Shown here: positions 16,858 through 24,945 of the stretch, in pieces
How positions within the stretch are numbered: position 1 is the first letter of the stretch
How the letters are laid out: every line of letters begins with the position of its first letter
Assembly: GCF_024584805.1 (NCBI RefSeq)
Contig: NZ_CP075715.1
Location: forward strand, 7,349,526-7,413,525
Reading direction: 5' to 3'
Source: Streptomyces sp. FIT100
GTDB taxonomy: Bacteria; Actinomycetota; Actinomycetes; Streptomycetales; Streptomycetaceae
DNA length: 64,000 nt
Notes under the pieces: generated by a model
What the model was told of the DNA's origin: nothing
Seen by the model: the letters and a program-made list of their open reading frames with translations, nothing else
The model's database searches: none
Program-made: the position numbers and the translations under genes

Positions 16858-17146
16858 GGCCGGGCTTCCCGGGTACCCGACTCGCGGCGCACAAGCGCCT
16901 CTCCGCAAGCCGCTCTTGGCGCGTTGCACGAAGACCTTCCGATGATCGATGGTAGGCAGTCGACGCGGCGCGGGCGACTCCTTCGAAGCCACCGGATCCG
17001 GTCAGCGGATCGGGCGGCGGACGGGGTACGAGTATGAATATGGCAAGGACATGGCAAGGACATCGCAGGGTGATGACTCGGGTATGGCCGTCGCCTGATC
17101 GCCGCAGCACGAGGGCATCCGTACAGAAGGGCAGGGAAACACCCTC
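16858..17146. other. Non-coding region upstream of DUF4230 gene
   Basis: No supported gene. It holds a perfect 11-bp tandem repeat ATGGCAAGGAC (17040-17050, 17051-17061), about 85 nt before the next start codon, which may be part of a control region. Confidence 0.5.
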
Positions 17147-17794
17147 ATGAGTTCTGGCAAAGCTGTGCCGTGGTGGGCGAAGGTGCTGGGCGGTGCGGCT
17201 CTGGTGGCCGTGGTGCTGGTGGCGGCAATGCGCCTCAGCCTGCTGCCGTCGTTCGACGACGTGTTCGGCGAGGAAACCCGTGACCGCTCGGGCCCGGCGC
17301 TCCTCGAGTCCATCCAGGACATCAGCCGCTACGAGGCCGCCACGGGCAACTTCCAGGTCGTCGTGGACCTGGAGAAGGACGCCAAGTACCTGCCGGACGC
17401 GCTGCGGGGCACGAGGACGCTGTACGTCGGCGCCGGCACCGTGGACGCGTACGTCGACATGGAGGGCCTCGCCGAGGACGACATCACCGTCAACGACGCC
17501 CGCACCTCCGCCACCATCAGGCTCCCGCACGCGGCCCTGGGCAAGCCGGCCCTCGACCCCGACCGGTCCTACGCCGTCTCGAAGCAGCGCGGGCTGTTCG
17601 ACCGGCTCGGCGACTTCTTCTCGGACAACCCCAACAACGAACAGGCGGTCCAGCAACTGGCGACGAAGCACATCGCGGCCGCGGCGAAGGACAGCCGGCT
17701 GACCGCACAGGCCGAGCAGAACACCACGAGGATGCTGCAAGGCCTCCTGCGCTCCCTCGGGTTCACGGACGTCCGGATCACGTACGGCGCGTGA
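17147..17794 (+). CDS. DUF4230 membrane-anchored protein
   Basis: A 215-residue protein with one N-terminal membrane segment (residues ~10-28, WWAKVLGGAALVAVVLVAA) and an extracytoplasmic DUF4230 domain (SLLPSFDDVFGEET, YVGAGTVDAYVDMEGL, and the late segment LGFTDVRITYG). The family has no known enzymatic role. The gene stands alone after the first mobile element and converges on thioredoxin. Between 17795 and 17912 only GC-rich inverted sequence is seen. Confidence 0.85.
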   Translation: MSSGKAVPWWAKVLGGAALVAVVLVAAMRLSLLPSFDDVFGEETRDRSGPALLESIQDISRYEAATGNFQVVVDLEKDAKYLPDALRGTRTLYVGAGTVDAYVDMEGLAEDDITVNDARTSATIRLPHAALGKPALDPDRSYAVSKQRGLFDRLGDFFSDNPNNEQAVQQLATKHIAAAAKDSRLTAQAEQNTTRMLQGLLRSLGFTDVRITYGA

Positions 17795-17912
17795 GCGGCG
17801 CGGCCCGGGCCGGCAGGCGCTCCGTCCCACGGGGCCCCGGTGCCGGGCCGGGCCGGGCCGTCGCCGCTCCGGGCGAGGGCGGCGGCGGCCCGGACCCCGC
17901 CCGCTCACTGCC

Positions 17913-18281
17913 TCACTGCGCCTGCGGCGCCTCCGCGATCGACTTGCGCACCTCGTCCATGTCCAGCCCGCGGGCCTGCCCGATCACGTCCTCCAGCACC
18001 GGCTCCGGCAGCGCCCCGGGCTGGGCGAAGACCGCCACCTTGTCACGGACGATCATCAGCGTGGGGATCGAGCGGATCTCGAACGCCGCCGCGAGCTCCT
18101 GCTGCGCCTCCGTGTCCACCTTGGCGAAGACGAGATCGGGGTGGCGCTCCGAAGCCTTCTCGAAGACCGGGGCGAACTGGCGGCACGGTCCGCACCAGGA
18201 AGCCCAGAAGTCGATCAGGACGAATTCGTTGTCGGCGACAACCTGATCGAAGTTTTCCTTGGTGAGCTCAACAGTGCTCAT
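17913..18281 (-). CDS. Thioredoxin
   Basis: A 122-residue thioredoxin with the active site WCGPC (Cys30, Cys33), the cis-Pro loop IRSIPTLMI, and the usual fold length plus a short C-terminal extension. It reduces protein disulfides in the cytosol using a thioredoxin reductase encoded elsewhere. ATG 18281 is preceded by an A/G-rich ribosome site. A sigma-R-type promoter lies about 40 nt upstream, so disulfide stress should induce it. A divergent flavin disulfide oxidoreductase gene starts 117 nt away, which may be functionally related. Confidence 0.95.
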   Translation of the reverse strand: MSTVELTKENFDQVVADNEFVLIDFWASWCGPCRQFAPVFEKASERHPDLVFAKVDTEAQQELAAAFEIRSIPTLMIVRDKVAVFAQPGALPEPVLEDVIGQARGLDMDEVRKSIAEAPQAQ

Positions 18282-18326
18282 TACTTCTTTACCTCTTCCT
18301 GGTGTCCGTCCGGACCCGCCCCCCAC

Positions 18327-18352
18327 AACGGCGCAGGGGGCGGCCGTATTCC
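18327..18352 (-). promoter_or_regulatory. Sigma-R-type promoter of the thioredoxin gene
   Basis: On the minus strand GGAAT (18352-18348), exactly 18 nt, then GTT (18329-18327). This matches the established Streptomyces sigma-R consensus GGAAT-N18/19-GTT. The predicted start near 18320 gives a ~40-nt leader. Confidence 0.75.
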
Positions 18353-18398
18353 GCCTGCCCATGTGGCCACGGCGCACACGTACCACCACACTGTCCGT

Positions 18399-19829
18399 AT
18401 GACGGAAGCCATGGAGTACGACGTCGTGGTGCTGGGCGCGGGGCCGACCGGCGAGAACGTGGCGGACAGGACGAGGGCCGCCGGAATGAGCACCGCGGTG
18501 GTGGAGTCCGAACTCGTCGGCGGCGAGTGCTCGTACTGGGCGTGCATGCCGAGCAAGGCGCTGCTCCGGCCCGTCATCACCCGTGCCGACGCCCGCCGCG
18601 TCGCCGGCGTGCGCAGCGCCGTGCAGGGCCCGCTGGACGCCCCCGAGGTACTCGCCCACCGCGACGACTACGCCTCCCACTGGAAGGACGGCGGCCAGGT
18701 CCGCTGGCTGGAGTCGACCGGCGCCCGCCTCTACCGCGGCCAGGGACGCCTGCACGGCCCCCGCAAGGTCGTCGTCTCCGGCCCCGGGAACGAGCACCAT
18801 GTGCTGATCGCACGGCACGCCGTCGCCGTCTGCACCGGCAGCCGCGCCGTCCTGCCGGACCTCCCCGGCGTCGTCGGCGCCAAGGCGTGGACCAGCCGCG
18901 AGGCGACCAGCGCGCAGTCCGTGCCCGGGCGGCTGGTGGTGGTCGGCGGGGGAGTGGTGGGCACCGAGATGGCCACCGCCTGGCAGGCGCTCGGCTCCCG
19001 GGTCACCATGCTGGTCCGCGGCAAGGGGCTGCTGCCGCGTATGGAGCCGTTCGTCGGCGAGCTCGTCGCCGACGCGCTCACCGAGGCCGGTGCGAGGGTC
19101 CGCACGGACGTCTCGGTCGCCGCGGTACAGCGTGACGGGGGCGGTGGACCGGTCACCGTGGTCCTCGACGACGGCGAGCTGATCGACGCCGACGAAATCC
19201 TCTTCGCCACCGGACGCGCCCCCCGCACCGAGGACATCGGCCTGGAGACCGTGGGCATCGACCCCGGCTCCTGGCTGCGCGTCGACGACAGCTGCCGGGT
19301 CGAGGGCTCCGAGTGGCTGTACGCGGTCGGCGACGTCAACCGCCGTGCCCTGCTGACCCACCAGGGCAAGTACCAGGCCCGCATCGCGGGCGCCGCGATC
19401 GCCGCCCGCGCCCAGCACGTCCCTCTCCTCGAAACGGACCGCTGGGGCGCCCACGCGGCGACCGCCGACCACGACGCCGTCCCGCAGGTCGTCTTCACCG
19501 ACCCCGAGGCCGCCTCGGTCGGCCTCTCCCTCGCCGAGGCCGAGGCGACCGGCCGCCGCGTGCGCGCCGTCGACTACGACCTCGGGTCCGTCGCCGGAGC
19601 CGGCCTCTTCGTCGACGACTACCGCGGCCGGGCCCGCATGGTCGTCGACCTCGACCGCGAGATCGTCCTCGGCGCCACCTTCGTCGGCCCCGGCGTCGGC
19701 GAGCTCCTCCACTCGGCGACGATCGCGGTCGCGGGCGAGGTCCCCATCAACCGCCTCTGGCACGCGGTCCCGTCGTACCCGACGATCAGCGAGGTGTGGC
19801 TGCGTCTGCTGGAGACGTACCGGGGCTAG
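18399..19829 (+). CDS. Flavin disulfide oxidoreductase, lipoamide-dehydrogenase/MerA fold
   Basis: A 476-residue pyridine nucleotide-disulfide oxidoreductase. It has the FAD motif GAGPTG (13-18), a redox pair in GGECSYWACMPSK (Cys44, Cys49, spacing CX4C as usual), the NADPH-binding GGGVVGTEMA, the second FAD motif YAVGDVN, and a C-terminal dimer domain. In place of the catalytic His-Pro of lipoamide dehydrogenase the C-terminus reads PSYPTISE, so the usual base is Tyr; this argues against ordinary lipoamide reduction. ATG 18399 is used; ATG 18411 is an alternative. The stop TAG lies in the CTAG terminus of the second mobile element. Confidence 0.85.
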   Translation: MTEAMEYDVVVLGAGPTGENVADRTRAAGMSTAVVESELVGGECSYWACMPSKALLRPVITRADARRVAGVRSAVQGPLDAPEVLAHRDDYASHWKDGGQVRWLESTGARLYRGQGRLHGPRKVVVSGPGNEHHVLIARHAVAVCTGSRAVLPDLPGVVGAKAWTSREATSAQSVPGRLVVVGGGVVGTEMATAWQALGSRVTMLVRGKGLLPRMEPFVGELVADALTEAGARVRTDVSVAAVQRDGGGGPVTVVLDDGELIDADEILFATGRAPRTEDIGLETVGIDPGSWLRVDDSCRVEGSEWLYAVGDVNRRALLTHQGKYQARIAGAAIAARAQHVPLLETDRWGAHAATADHDAVPQVVFTDPEAASVGLSLAEAEATGRRVRAVDYDLGSVAGAGLFVDDYRGRARMVVDLDREIVLGATFVGPGVGELLHSATIAVAGEVPINRLWHAVPSYPTISEVWLRLLETYRG

Positions 19830-20041
19830 GTCGTGTCTTCGAAGTCCCGTCTGCCCGGTGACGTCTGGCACGCTCCTCCCCCTGAGCTCGCGCCTGGGAG
19901 GTGTCCCCGCCCCCGTGGCCCTTCGGGTACGGGAGGTGTCCCCACCGCATGGACTCCGTCCTCTGCCTGGCGATCGCACGTACCAGACGCCGCCGGGCAC
20001 GCCCTTCGGGCGGACGACGCCACTGTGAAGACACTCCCTAG
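19826..20041 (-). mobile_element. CTAG-bounded MITE-like element, copy 2 (inverted)
   Basis: A 216-bp element homologous over its whole length to copy 1 but in opposite orientation. Its ends are CTAGGTCGTGTCTTCG and TGTGAAGACACTCCCTAG. The left CTAG carries the stop codon of the flavin oxidoreductase gene. With copy 1 it frames a 3-kb segment (DUF4230, thioredoxin, oxidoreductase) that could invert by recombination. Confidence 0.8.
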
Positions 20042-20561
20042 GGGTGTTCGGTGGGTAGGTCGTGCCGGGCGTGCGACGCCCGGCACGACCAGTGCGAGCA
20101 CGGTACGCGCCTGACTCAGCAGCGCCGCGCAGAACGCGACCGGGATGAGCACCAGGAAGGGCCCGCCCACGAAGGCCCCCTGCGACACGCAGGCACGGCT
20201 GCCCCGCGTGACGACCAGCCCTCGGAGCCGGTCGGGGCACGTCCGGATGCTCCGCAGTGAGCCGCTCGACCGCCTGGCCCGCCGCCGGACCATGCGCCCG
20301 AGCGCAACCGCGCCGGCAGCCCGGGACGATGCCCCGGGCCGGCCATTACCTCCCTGAGCAGCGACTTCGACAGATCGGGTGTCAGCTCGGCGGCTGGTCT
20401 CCCCGGATCAGGCACAGGCCACCACTCAGCACGAGAACCGTCGCGCTGCGCGACGTGCACCCGTACGGACCGGACGGCTCGCGCCCGCCCTCGGCGTGCG
20501 ATCTGCTGACAGCGATCCCCGTACGTACTGGGAGGACTGGACTCGACCGGGAGGACTCGCC
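20042..20561. other. Intergenic region with a possible membrane-protein remnant
   Basis: No intact gene is convincing. On the minus strand at about 20075-20200 a hydrophobic stretch (FLVLIPVAFCAALLSQART) can be read that runs into the mobile element without a natural stop; it may be the remnant of a membrane protein or chance. The distal part leads to a GGAGG ribosome site for the next gene. Confidence 0.35.
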
Positions 20562-22010
20562 ATGCCCGACAGCGCAGCACCGGGCCCCGACGCGGGCGGC
20601 GCCGACCCTTCCGAGCCGCCGCGCGGACCGTCGGAGCCGTCCAGGGCGCCCGGTCCCTCCAAGCCGCCCGGGGCGCCCCGGCCCTCCACACCGTCCGGAT
20701 CATCCGGATCATCCGGATCATCCGGGCCGCCGGGTGGGAACGGCGGTGAGGACGGCCGCACCGAACTGGAACAGTTGCGCGAACGCGTCGCGGTGCTCGA
20801 AGCCGCCCGTGCGGAGCCCCGGCCCCGGCGGCACGTGACGAAATCCTTTCTCGCCGCGCTGCTGATCGTCATCGGATGCATCCTCGCCCCGTTCGGCGCG
20901 GTCTCCGCGTGGGCGTCGAGCGAGGTCGGCGACACGGACCGGTACGTCGACACGGTCGCGCCGCTCGCCTCGGACCCGGACGTCCAGGCGGCCGTGGCGA
21001 ACCGGGCCGCGGACGCGGTGATGGACCACCTCGACCTGCCCACCCTCCTCGAAGACGTGGCCCCGGCCGACCGTCCCCGCCTCGCACAGGCCCTCGGCAG
21101 ACTGGGGGGCCCGCTGGAGGACGCGATCGCCGGCTTCGTCCGGGACAGGGCCCAGGACGTGGTCGCCTCCGAAGTGTTCAAGAAGATCTGGGTCGATGCC
21201 AACCGCACGATCCACTCCGCCGTCGACAAGGCCCTGACCGGCAGCGGCGGCGGCGCGGTGCAGATCAAGAACGACTCGGTGTCCATCGATCTCGCCCCGG
21301 TCATCGACCAGCTGAAGCAGCGCCTCGTCGACGAAGGACTGACGGTGGCGGCGAAGATCCCCGAGGTCCACACCGACTTCACCGTCCTGCGCGCCGACAA
21401 CATCGGCAAGGTGAAGACGGGCTTCCGGCTGCTCCAGATCGCCGGTTTCTGGCTGCCGGTGCTCTCGGTGCTGCTGGTCGCCGCCGGTGTCCTGCTCTCC
21501 GTCCGCCGCCGCCGCGCGCTGGTCGCCGGGGCGCTCGGCCTGGCCGTGGCCACACTGCTGCTCGGCCTGGCCCTGACGATCTTCCGCGTGATGTACCTCA
21601 ACGCCCTGCCGGACAGCGTGTCCCAGCCCGCTGCGGCCTCCGTCTACGACGCCCTGACGCACTATCTGCGCACGACGATCCGGATGACCGCCGCGCTCGG
21701 TGTCGTGATCGCGCTCGGCGCCTGGCTGAGCGGCCCCGGCCGTGTGGCGACGCTCGTGCGCCAGCTGTGGAACTCGGGTATCGGCGCGGTCCGCTCCACC
21801 GCCGACCGCGCCGGTCTGCGCACCGGCCCGGTCGGGCCGTTCGTCCACCGCTACCGGGCCTGGATCACCTGGGTGCTCGTGGCCGCGGCGGTGCTCTCGT
21901 TCGTGCTGTGGAGCTATCCCACGGGCTGGGTCGTGCTCGGGATCGCGCTCGTGCTGCTGTTCGCGCTGGCGGTGGTGGAGTTCCTCGCGGAGGAGCCGTC
22001 GGCGCGCTGA
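20562..22010 (+). CDS. Large multi-domain membrane protein, function unknown
   Basis: A 482-residue protein. Residues 1-65 are a Pro/Ser/Gly-rich cytosolic tail with the repeat SGS-SGS-SGS (9-bp DNA units near 20695-20725), followed by a short coiled coil (ELEQLRERVAVLEAAR). TM1 lies at ~95-118, then a ~170-residue extracytoplasmic domain (TDRYVDTVAPLASDPDVQAA to VKTGFRL), and four or more TM segments to the end. This layout is common in actinobacterial envelope proteins. GGAGG lies 8 nt before ATG 20562. No enzymatic motif is seen. Confidence 0.8.
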   Translation: MPDSAAPGPDAGGADPSEPPRGPSEPSRAPGPSKPPGAPRPSTPSGSSGSSGSSGPPGGNGGEDGRTELEQLRERVAVLEAARAEPRPRRHVTKSFLAALLIVIGCILAPFGAVSAWASSEVGDTDRYVDTVAPLASDPDVQAAVANRAADAVMDHLDLPTLLEDVAPADRPRLAQALGRLGGPLEDAIAGFVRDRAQDVVASEVFKKIWVDANRTIHSAVDKALTGSGGGAVQIKNDSVSIDLAPVIDQLKQRLVDEGLTVAAKIPEVHTDFTVLRADNIGKVKTGFRLLQIAGFWLPVLSVLLVAAGVLLSVRRRRALVAGALGLAVATLLLGLALTIFRVMYLNALPDSVSQPAAASVYDALTHYLRTTIRMTAALGVVIALGAWLSGPGRVATLVRQLWNSGIGAVRSTADRAGLRTGPVGPFVHRYRAWITWVLVAAAVLSFVLWSYPTGWVVLGIALVLLFALAVVEFLAEEPSAR

Positions 22011-22027
22011 GCCTCCCGGTATGGCGT

Positions 22028-22060
22028 GGGGCCGCGGGGTGGGGTTCACCGCGCGGCCCC
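22028..22060. terminator. Bidirectional hairpin between convergent genes
   Basis: Arms GGGGCCGCG (22028-22036) and CGCGGCCCC (22052-22060) are perfectly inverted around a 15-nt loop, between the membrane protein and etfA. Confidence 0.55.
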
Positions 22061-22082
22061 GTGGTGGTGGGGGGTGTCGGGT

Positions 22083-23047
22083 TCAGCTCTTGCGGGTGTT
22101 GATTTCTTCGGTGAGTTGGGGGACGACGTCGAAGAGGTCGCCGACGATGCCGTAGTCGACGAGGTCGAAGATGGGGGCTTCGGCGTCCTTGTTGATCGCG
22201 ACGATGGTCTTGGAGGTCTGCATGCCGGCCCGGTGCTGGATCGCGCCGGAGATACCGGAGGCGATGTACAGCTGGGGGGAGACGCTCTTGCCGGTCTGGC
22301 CGACCTGGTTGGAGTGCGGGTACCAGCCGGCGTCGACCGCGGCGCGGGAGGCACCGACCGCGGCACCCAGGGAGTCGGCGAGCGCTTCGATGATCGCGAA
22401 GTTCTCCGCGCCGTTGACACCGCGGCCGCCGGAGACCACGATCGCGGCCTCGGTCAGCTCCGGACGGCCGGTCGACTCCCGCGGCGTGCGGGAGACGATC
22501 TTCGTGCCGGTGGCCTGCTCACCGAAGGACACCGTCAGCGCCTCGACACTACCGGCGGCCGGGGCGGCCTGGACCGGGGCCGAGTTCGGCTTCACGGTGA
22601 TGACCGGCGTGCCCTTGGACACCCGGGAGGTGGTGGTGAACGCGGCGGCGAACGCGGACTGCGTGGCCACCGGACCCTGCTCGCCGGCCTCCAGATCGAT
22701 CGCGTCGGTGATGATGCCCGAACCGATCCGCACCGCCAGACGCGCGGCGATCTCCTTGCCCTCGGCCGAGGACGGCACCAACACCGCCACCGGCGAGGTG
22801 GCCTCGTAGGCGGCCTGCAACGCGTCCACCTTCGGGACCACCAGATAGTCGGCGGGAACTCGGGGGCATCGGCGGTCAGGACCCTGACCGCGCCGTGCTC
22901 GGCGAGCGTAGCGGCGGTGGCCTCGGCACCGGGGCCGAGCGCGACGGCGACCGGCTCACCGATACGGCGGGCCAGCGTCAGCAGCTCCAGCGTGGGCTTG
23001 CGGACGGCACCGTCCACGTGGTCGACATAGACGAGAACTTCAGCCAT
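22083..23047 (-). pseudogene. etfA: Electron transfer flavoprotein alpha subunit, frameshifted
   Basis: EtfA binds FAD and passes electrons from acyl-CoA dehydrogenases to the respiratory chain with EtfB. The 5' part (ATG 23047, AEVLVYVDHVDGAVRK, to LTADAPEF) and the 3' part (VPKVDALQAAYEA onward, including the FAD-domain segments VSGGRGVNG, AAVDAGW, VGQTGKSVSP, ISGAIQH) are in different frames. The break is at about 22851-22858, where the minus strand reads GAGTTCCCGCCGAC instead of an expected GAGTTCGCCGAC, a net gain of two C. The span of 965 nt is exactly 2 more than a 320-residue gene needs. Sequencing error, real mutation or recoding are the options. AGGAGA precedes the start. Confidence 0.85.
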
Positions 23048-23146
23048 GGAACGTCTTCTCTCCTGCGTGCAAAGTATGCGAGACGGGACGAGCGGGCGGG
23101 CGGGGCGGGCGGGGTGAGCGGGGCGGTTGGGGTGAAGGGCCGGGGC

Positions 23147-23932
23147 TCAGATGAACTTCTGCCCGGCCAGGAACGCGGCCAGCTGCCTGCCGCCCTCGCC
23201 CTCGTCCTTGACGATCGTGCCCGCGCTGCGGGCCGGACGCTCGACCGCGGAATCCACCGCGGTCCAGGCACCCTCCAGACCCACCTCGTCCGCGTCGATC
23301 TCCAGATCGGACAGGTCCAGCGACTCCACCGGCTTCTTCTTCGCCGCCATGATCCCCTTGAACGACGGGTAACGCGCCTCGCCCGACTGGTCCGTCACCG
23401 ACACCACGGCCGGCAGCGACGCCTCCAACTGCTCCGACGCGGTGTCACCATCCCGCCGACCCGTGACCACACCGCCCTCGACCGCAACCTCCGACAGCAG
23501 CGTGACCTGCGGAACACCCAACCGCTCCGCCAGGATCGCCGGCAGCACCCCCATCGTGCCGTCGGTCGAGGCCATACCACAGACGACCAGGTCGAAACCG
23601 GTCCTCTCGATCGCCTTCGCCAGCACCAACGACGTGCCCATCACATCCGAACCGTGCAGATCATCGTCCTCGACATGAACCGCCCGGTCCGCACCCATCG
23701 ACAACGCCTTACGCAACGCATCCCGGGCATCCTCCGGACCCACCGTCACCACAGTGACCTCCGCATCACCCGACGCCTCCGCGATCTGCAACGCCTGCTC
23801 CACCGCATACTCGTCCAGCTCGGAAAGCAGACCGTCCACATCGTCCCGATCAACCGTCAGGTCATCACCGAAACGCCGGTCACCAGTCGCGTCGGGCACA
23901 AACTTCACAGTGACAACGATCCTCAAGCTCAC
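23147..23932 (-). CDS. etfB: Electron transfer flavoprotein beta subunit
   Basis: A 261-residue EtfB of normal length. It has the family signature region LVLAKAIERTGFDLVVCGMAS, then DGTMGVLPAILAERLGVPQ, the AMP-binding segment and PSFKGIMAAKKKP near the C-terminus. GTG 23932 follows AGGAGA by 6-7 nt and gives the usual start SLRIVVTVKFVPD. It forms a heterodimer with EtfA, whose gene lies 99 nt downstream and is frameshifted in this sequence. A promoter with two copies of the TetR-type palindrome lies about 60 nt upstream. Confidence 0.93.
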   Translation of the reverse strand: MSLRIVVTVKFVPDATGDRRFGDDLTVDRDDVDGLLSELDEYAVEQALQIAEASGDAEVTVVTVGPEDARDALRKALSMGADRAVHVEDDDLHGSDVMGTSLVLAKAIERTGFDLVVCGMASTDGTMGVLPAILAERLGVPQVTLLSEVAVEGGVVTGRRDGDTASEQLEASLPAVVSVTDQSGEARYPSFKGIMAAKKKPVESLDLSDLEIDADEVGLEGAWTAVDSAVERPARSAGTIVKDEGEGGRQLAAFLAGQKFI

Positions 23933-23987
23933 GCCGGCTCTCCTACTGACTCTGCTGGTTCGGTTGGAAGCGCTGCTCCGCTCAGCG

Positions 23988-24029
23988 AGCGTATGGCACT
24001 CAGTTCCCGTAGTAAAGGTACTCAGTGCC
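23988..24029 (-). promoter_or_regulatory. etfBA promoter with paired palindromic operators A and B
   Basis: On the minus strand TTTACT (24016-24011), 17 nt, then TACGCT (23993-23988). Palindrome copy A (GGCACTCAGTTCC, 23995-24007) fills the spacer and copy B (GGTACTCAGTGCC, 24017-24029) abuts the -35. Centres are 22 bp apart. Each copy differs by one base from the perfect form GGCACTCAGTGCC found at 24866-24878. Copy B also lies about 20 nt upstream of the regulator's own -10. Confidence 0.8.
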
Positions 24030-24059
24030 AAAAAGGCGATCCGGTGTTAGGTTCCCCGC

Positions 24060-24830
24060 ATGAGTGAGGTGCGCAAACAGGGCCCCATGCGGGAGGTGCT
24101 CGCCGAGGCGGCGTTCGAGCTCTTCCTGGAGCGCGGATACGAGCAGACCACGGTGGACGACATCGTGGCGCGGGCCGGGGTCGGCCGCCGGTCCTTCTTC
24201 CGCTACTTCCCCTCCAAGGAGGACGCGGTCTTCCCGGACCACGAGCGCTGCCTGGCCGACATGACCCAGTTCCTGGCCGCGGCCGAGCACGCGGCGGACC
24301 CGGTGGCCGCGGTCTGCGACGCGGCCCGGCTGGTGCTGCGGATGTACGCGGCGGACCCGGAGTTCTCCGTCCAGCGCTACCGCCTCACCCGCGAGGTGCC
24401 CGGACTGCGGACGTACGAACTGTCCGTGGTGCGCCGCTACGAACGCACCCTCGCCGGCTATCTGCACGGCCGGTACGCCGGCCGGCCGGACGGGGCGCTG
24501 CGGGCCGATGTGATCGCCGCGGCCGTGGTCGCCGCGCACAACAACGCGCTGCGGTCCTGGCTGCGTTCCGGCGGCGAAGGCGATGCCGAGGCTGCCGTGG
24601 ACCATGCGCTCGGGCTCGTGCTGGACGTGTGGGGTTCCGCCGCCGAGACGGCCGCCGCGACGGCGGCCGGGACGAGGGTCCCGGCGACAGCCGACGACAC
24701 GTCAGGCGCCCCGGCGAACGGCGGTGGTGCGGAGTCGGGCGACGACGACGTCGTCGTCCTCGTGACCCGGCGGGGTACACCCATTTGGCGTGTGGTCCAG
24801 AGGATCGAGGCGGCCCTGGAGCCCCGCTGA
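24060..24830 (+). CDS. TetR-family regulator of the ETF/OB-fold locus
   Basis: A 256-residue TetR/AcrR repressor. The helix-turn-helix is at residues ~28-48 (TTVDDIVARAGVGRRSFFRYF), and the ligand domain follows to ~residue 195. A less ordered acidic tail (GAESGDDDVVVLVTRRGTP) is unusual. A TAGGTT -10 (24048-24053) ends 7 nt before the ATG, so the transcript looks leaderless. Four copies of one palindrome flank the gene on both sides. It most likely represses itself, etfBA and the downstream Zn-ribbon gene. By analogy to TetR-type FadR proteins an acyl-CoA could be the ligand; this is inference. Confidence 0.9.
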   Translation: MSEVRKQGPMREVLAEAAFELFLERGYEQTTVDDIVARAGVGRRSFFRYFPSKEDAVFPDHERCLADMTQFLAAAEHAADPVAAVCDAARLVLRMYAADPEFSVQRYRLTREVPGLRTYELSVVRRYERTLAGYLHGRYAGRPDGALRADVIAAAVVAAHNNALRSWLRSGGEGDAEAAVDHALGLVLDVWGSAAETAAATAAGTRVPATADDTSGAPANGGGAESGDDDVVVLVTRRGTPIWRVVQRIEAALEPR

Positions 24831-24842
24831 CAGCGCGATAAT

Positions 24843-24885
24843 GGCACTCAGTATCTTTACGTCTCGGCACTCAGTGCCATACGGT
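24843..24885 (+). promoter_or_regulatory. Promoter with operators C and D ahead of the Zn-ribbon gene
   Basis: Operator C is GGCACTCAGTATC (24843-24855) and D is the perfect palindrome GGCACTCAGTGCC (24866-24878), 23 bp apart. D sits between TTTACG (24856-24861) and TACGGT (24880-24885), an 18-nt spacer. This copies the layout of the etfBA promoter. Confidence 0.75.
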
Positions 24886-24945
24886 GCCCTGGCGCCGAGC
24901 CGCTGGCCCGGTGCGCATTCCGGCCCGAGTGCAGGGAGTCGAGAC

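Noticed and set aside
16742..16945. Small frames inside the miniature elements
   Set aside because: They are not conserved between the three copies and lack ribosome sites; the elements are treated as non-coding.
20051..20260. Plus-strand 69-codon frame before the membrane protein gene
   Set aside because: No homology, poor codon bias and no ribosome site.
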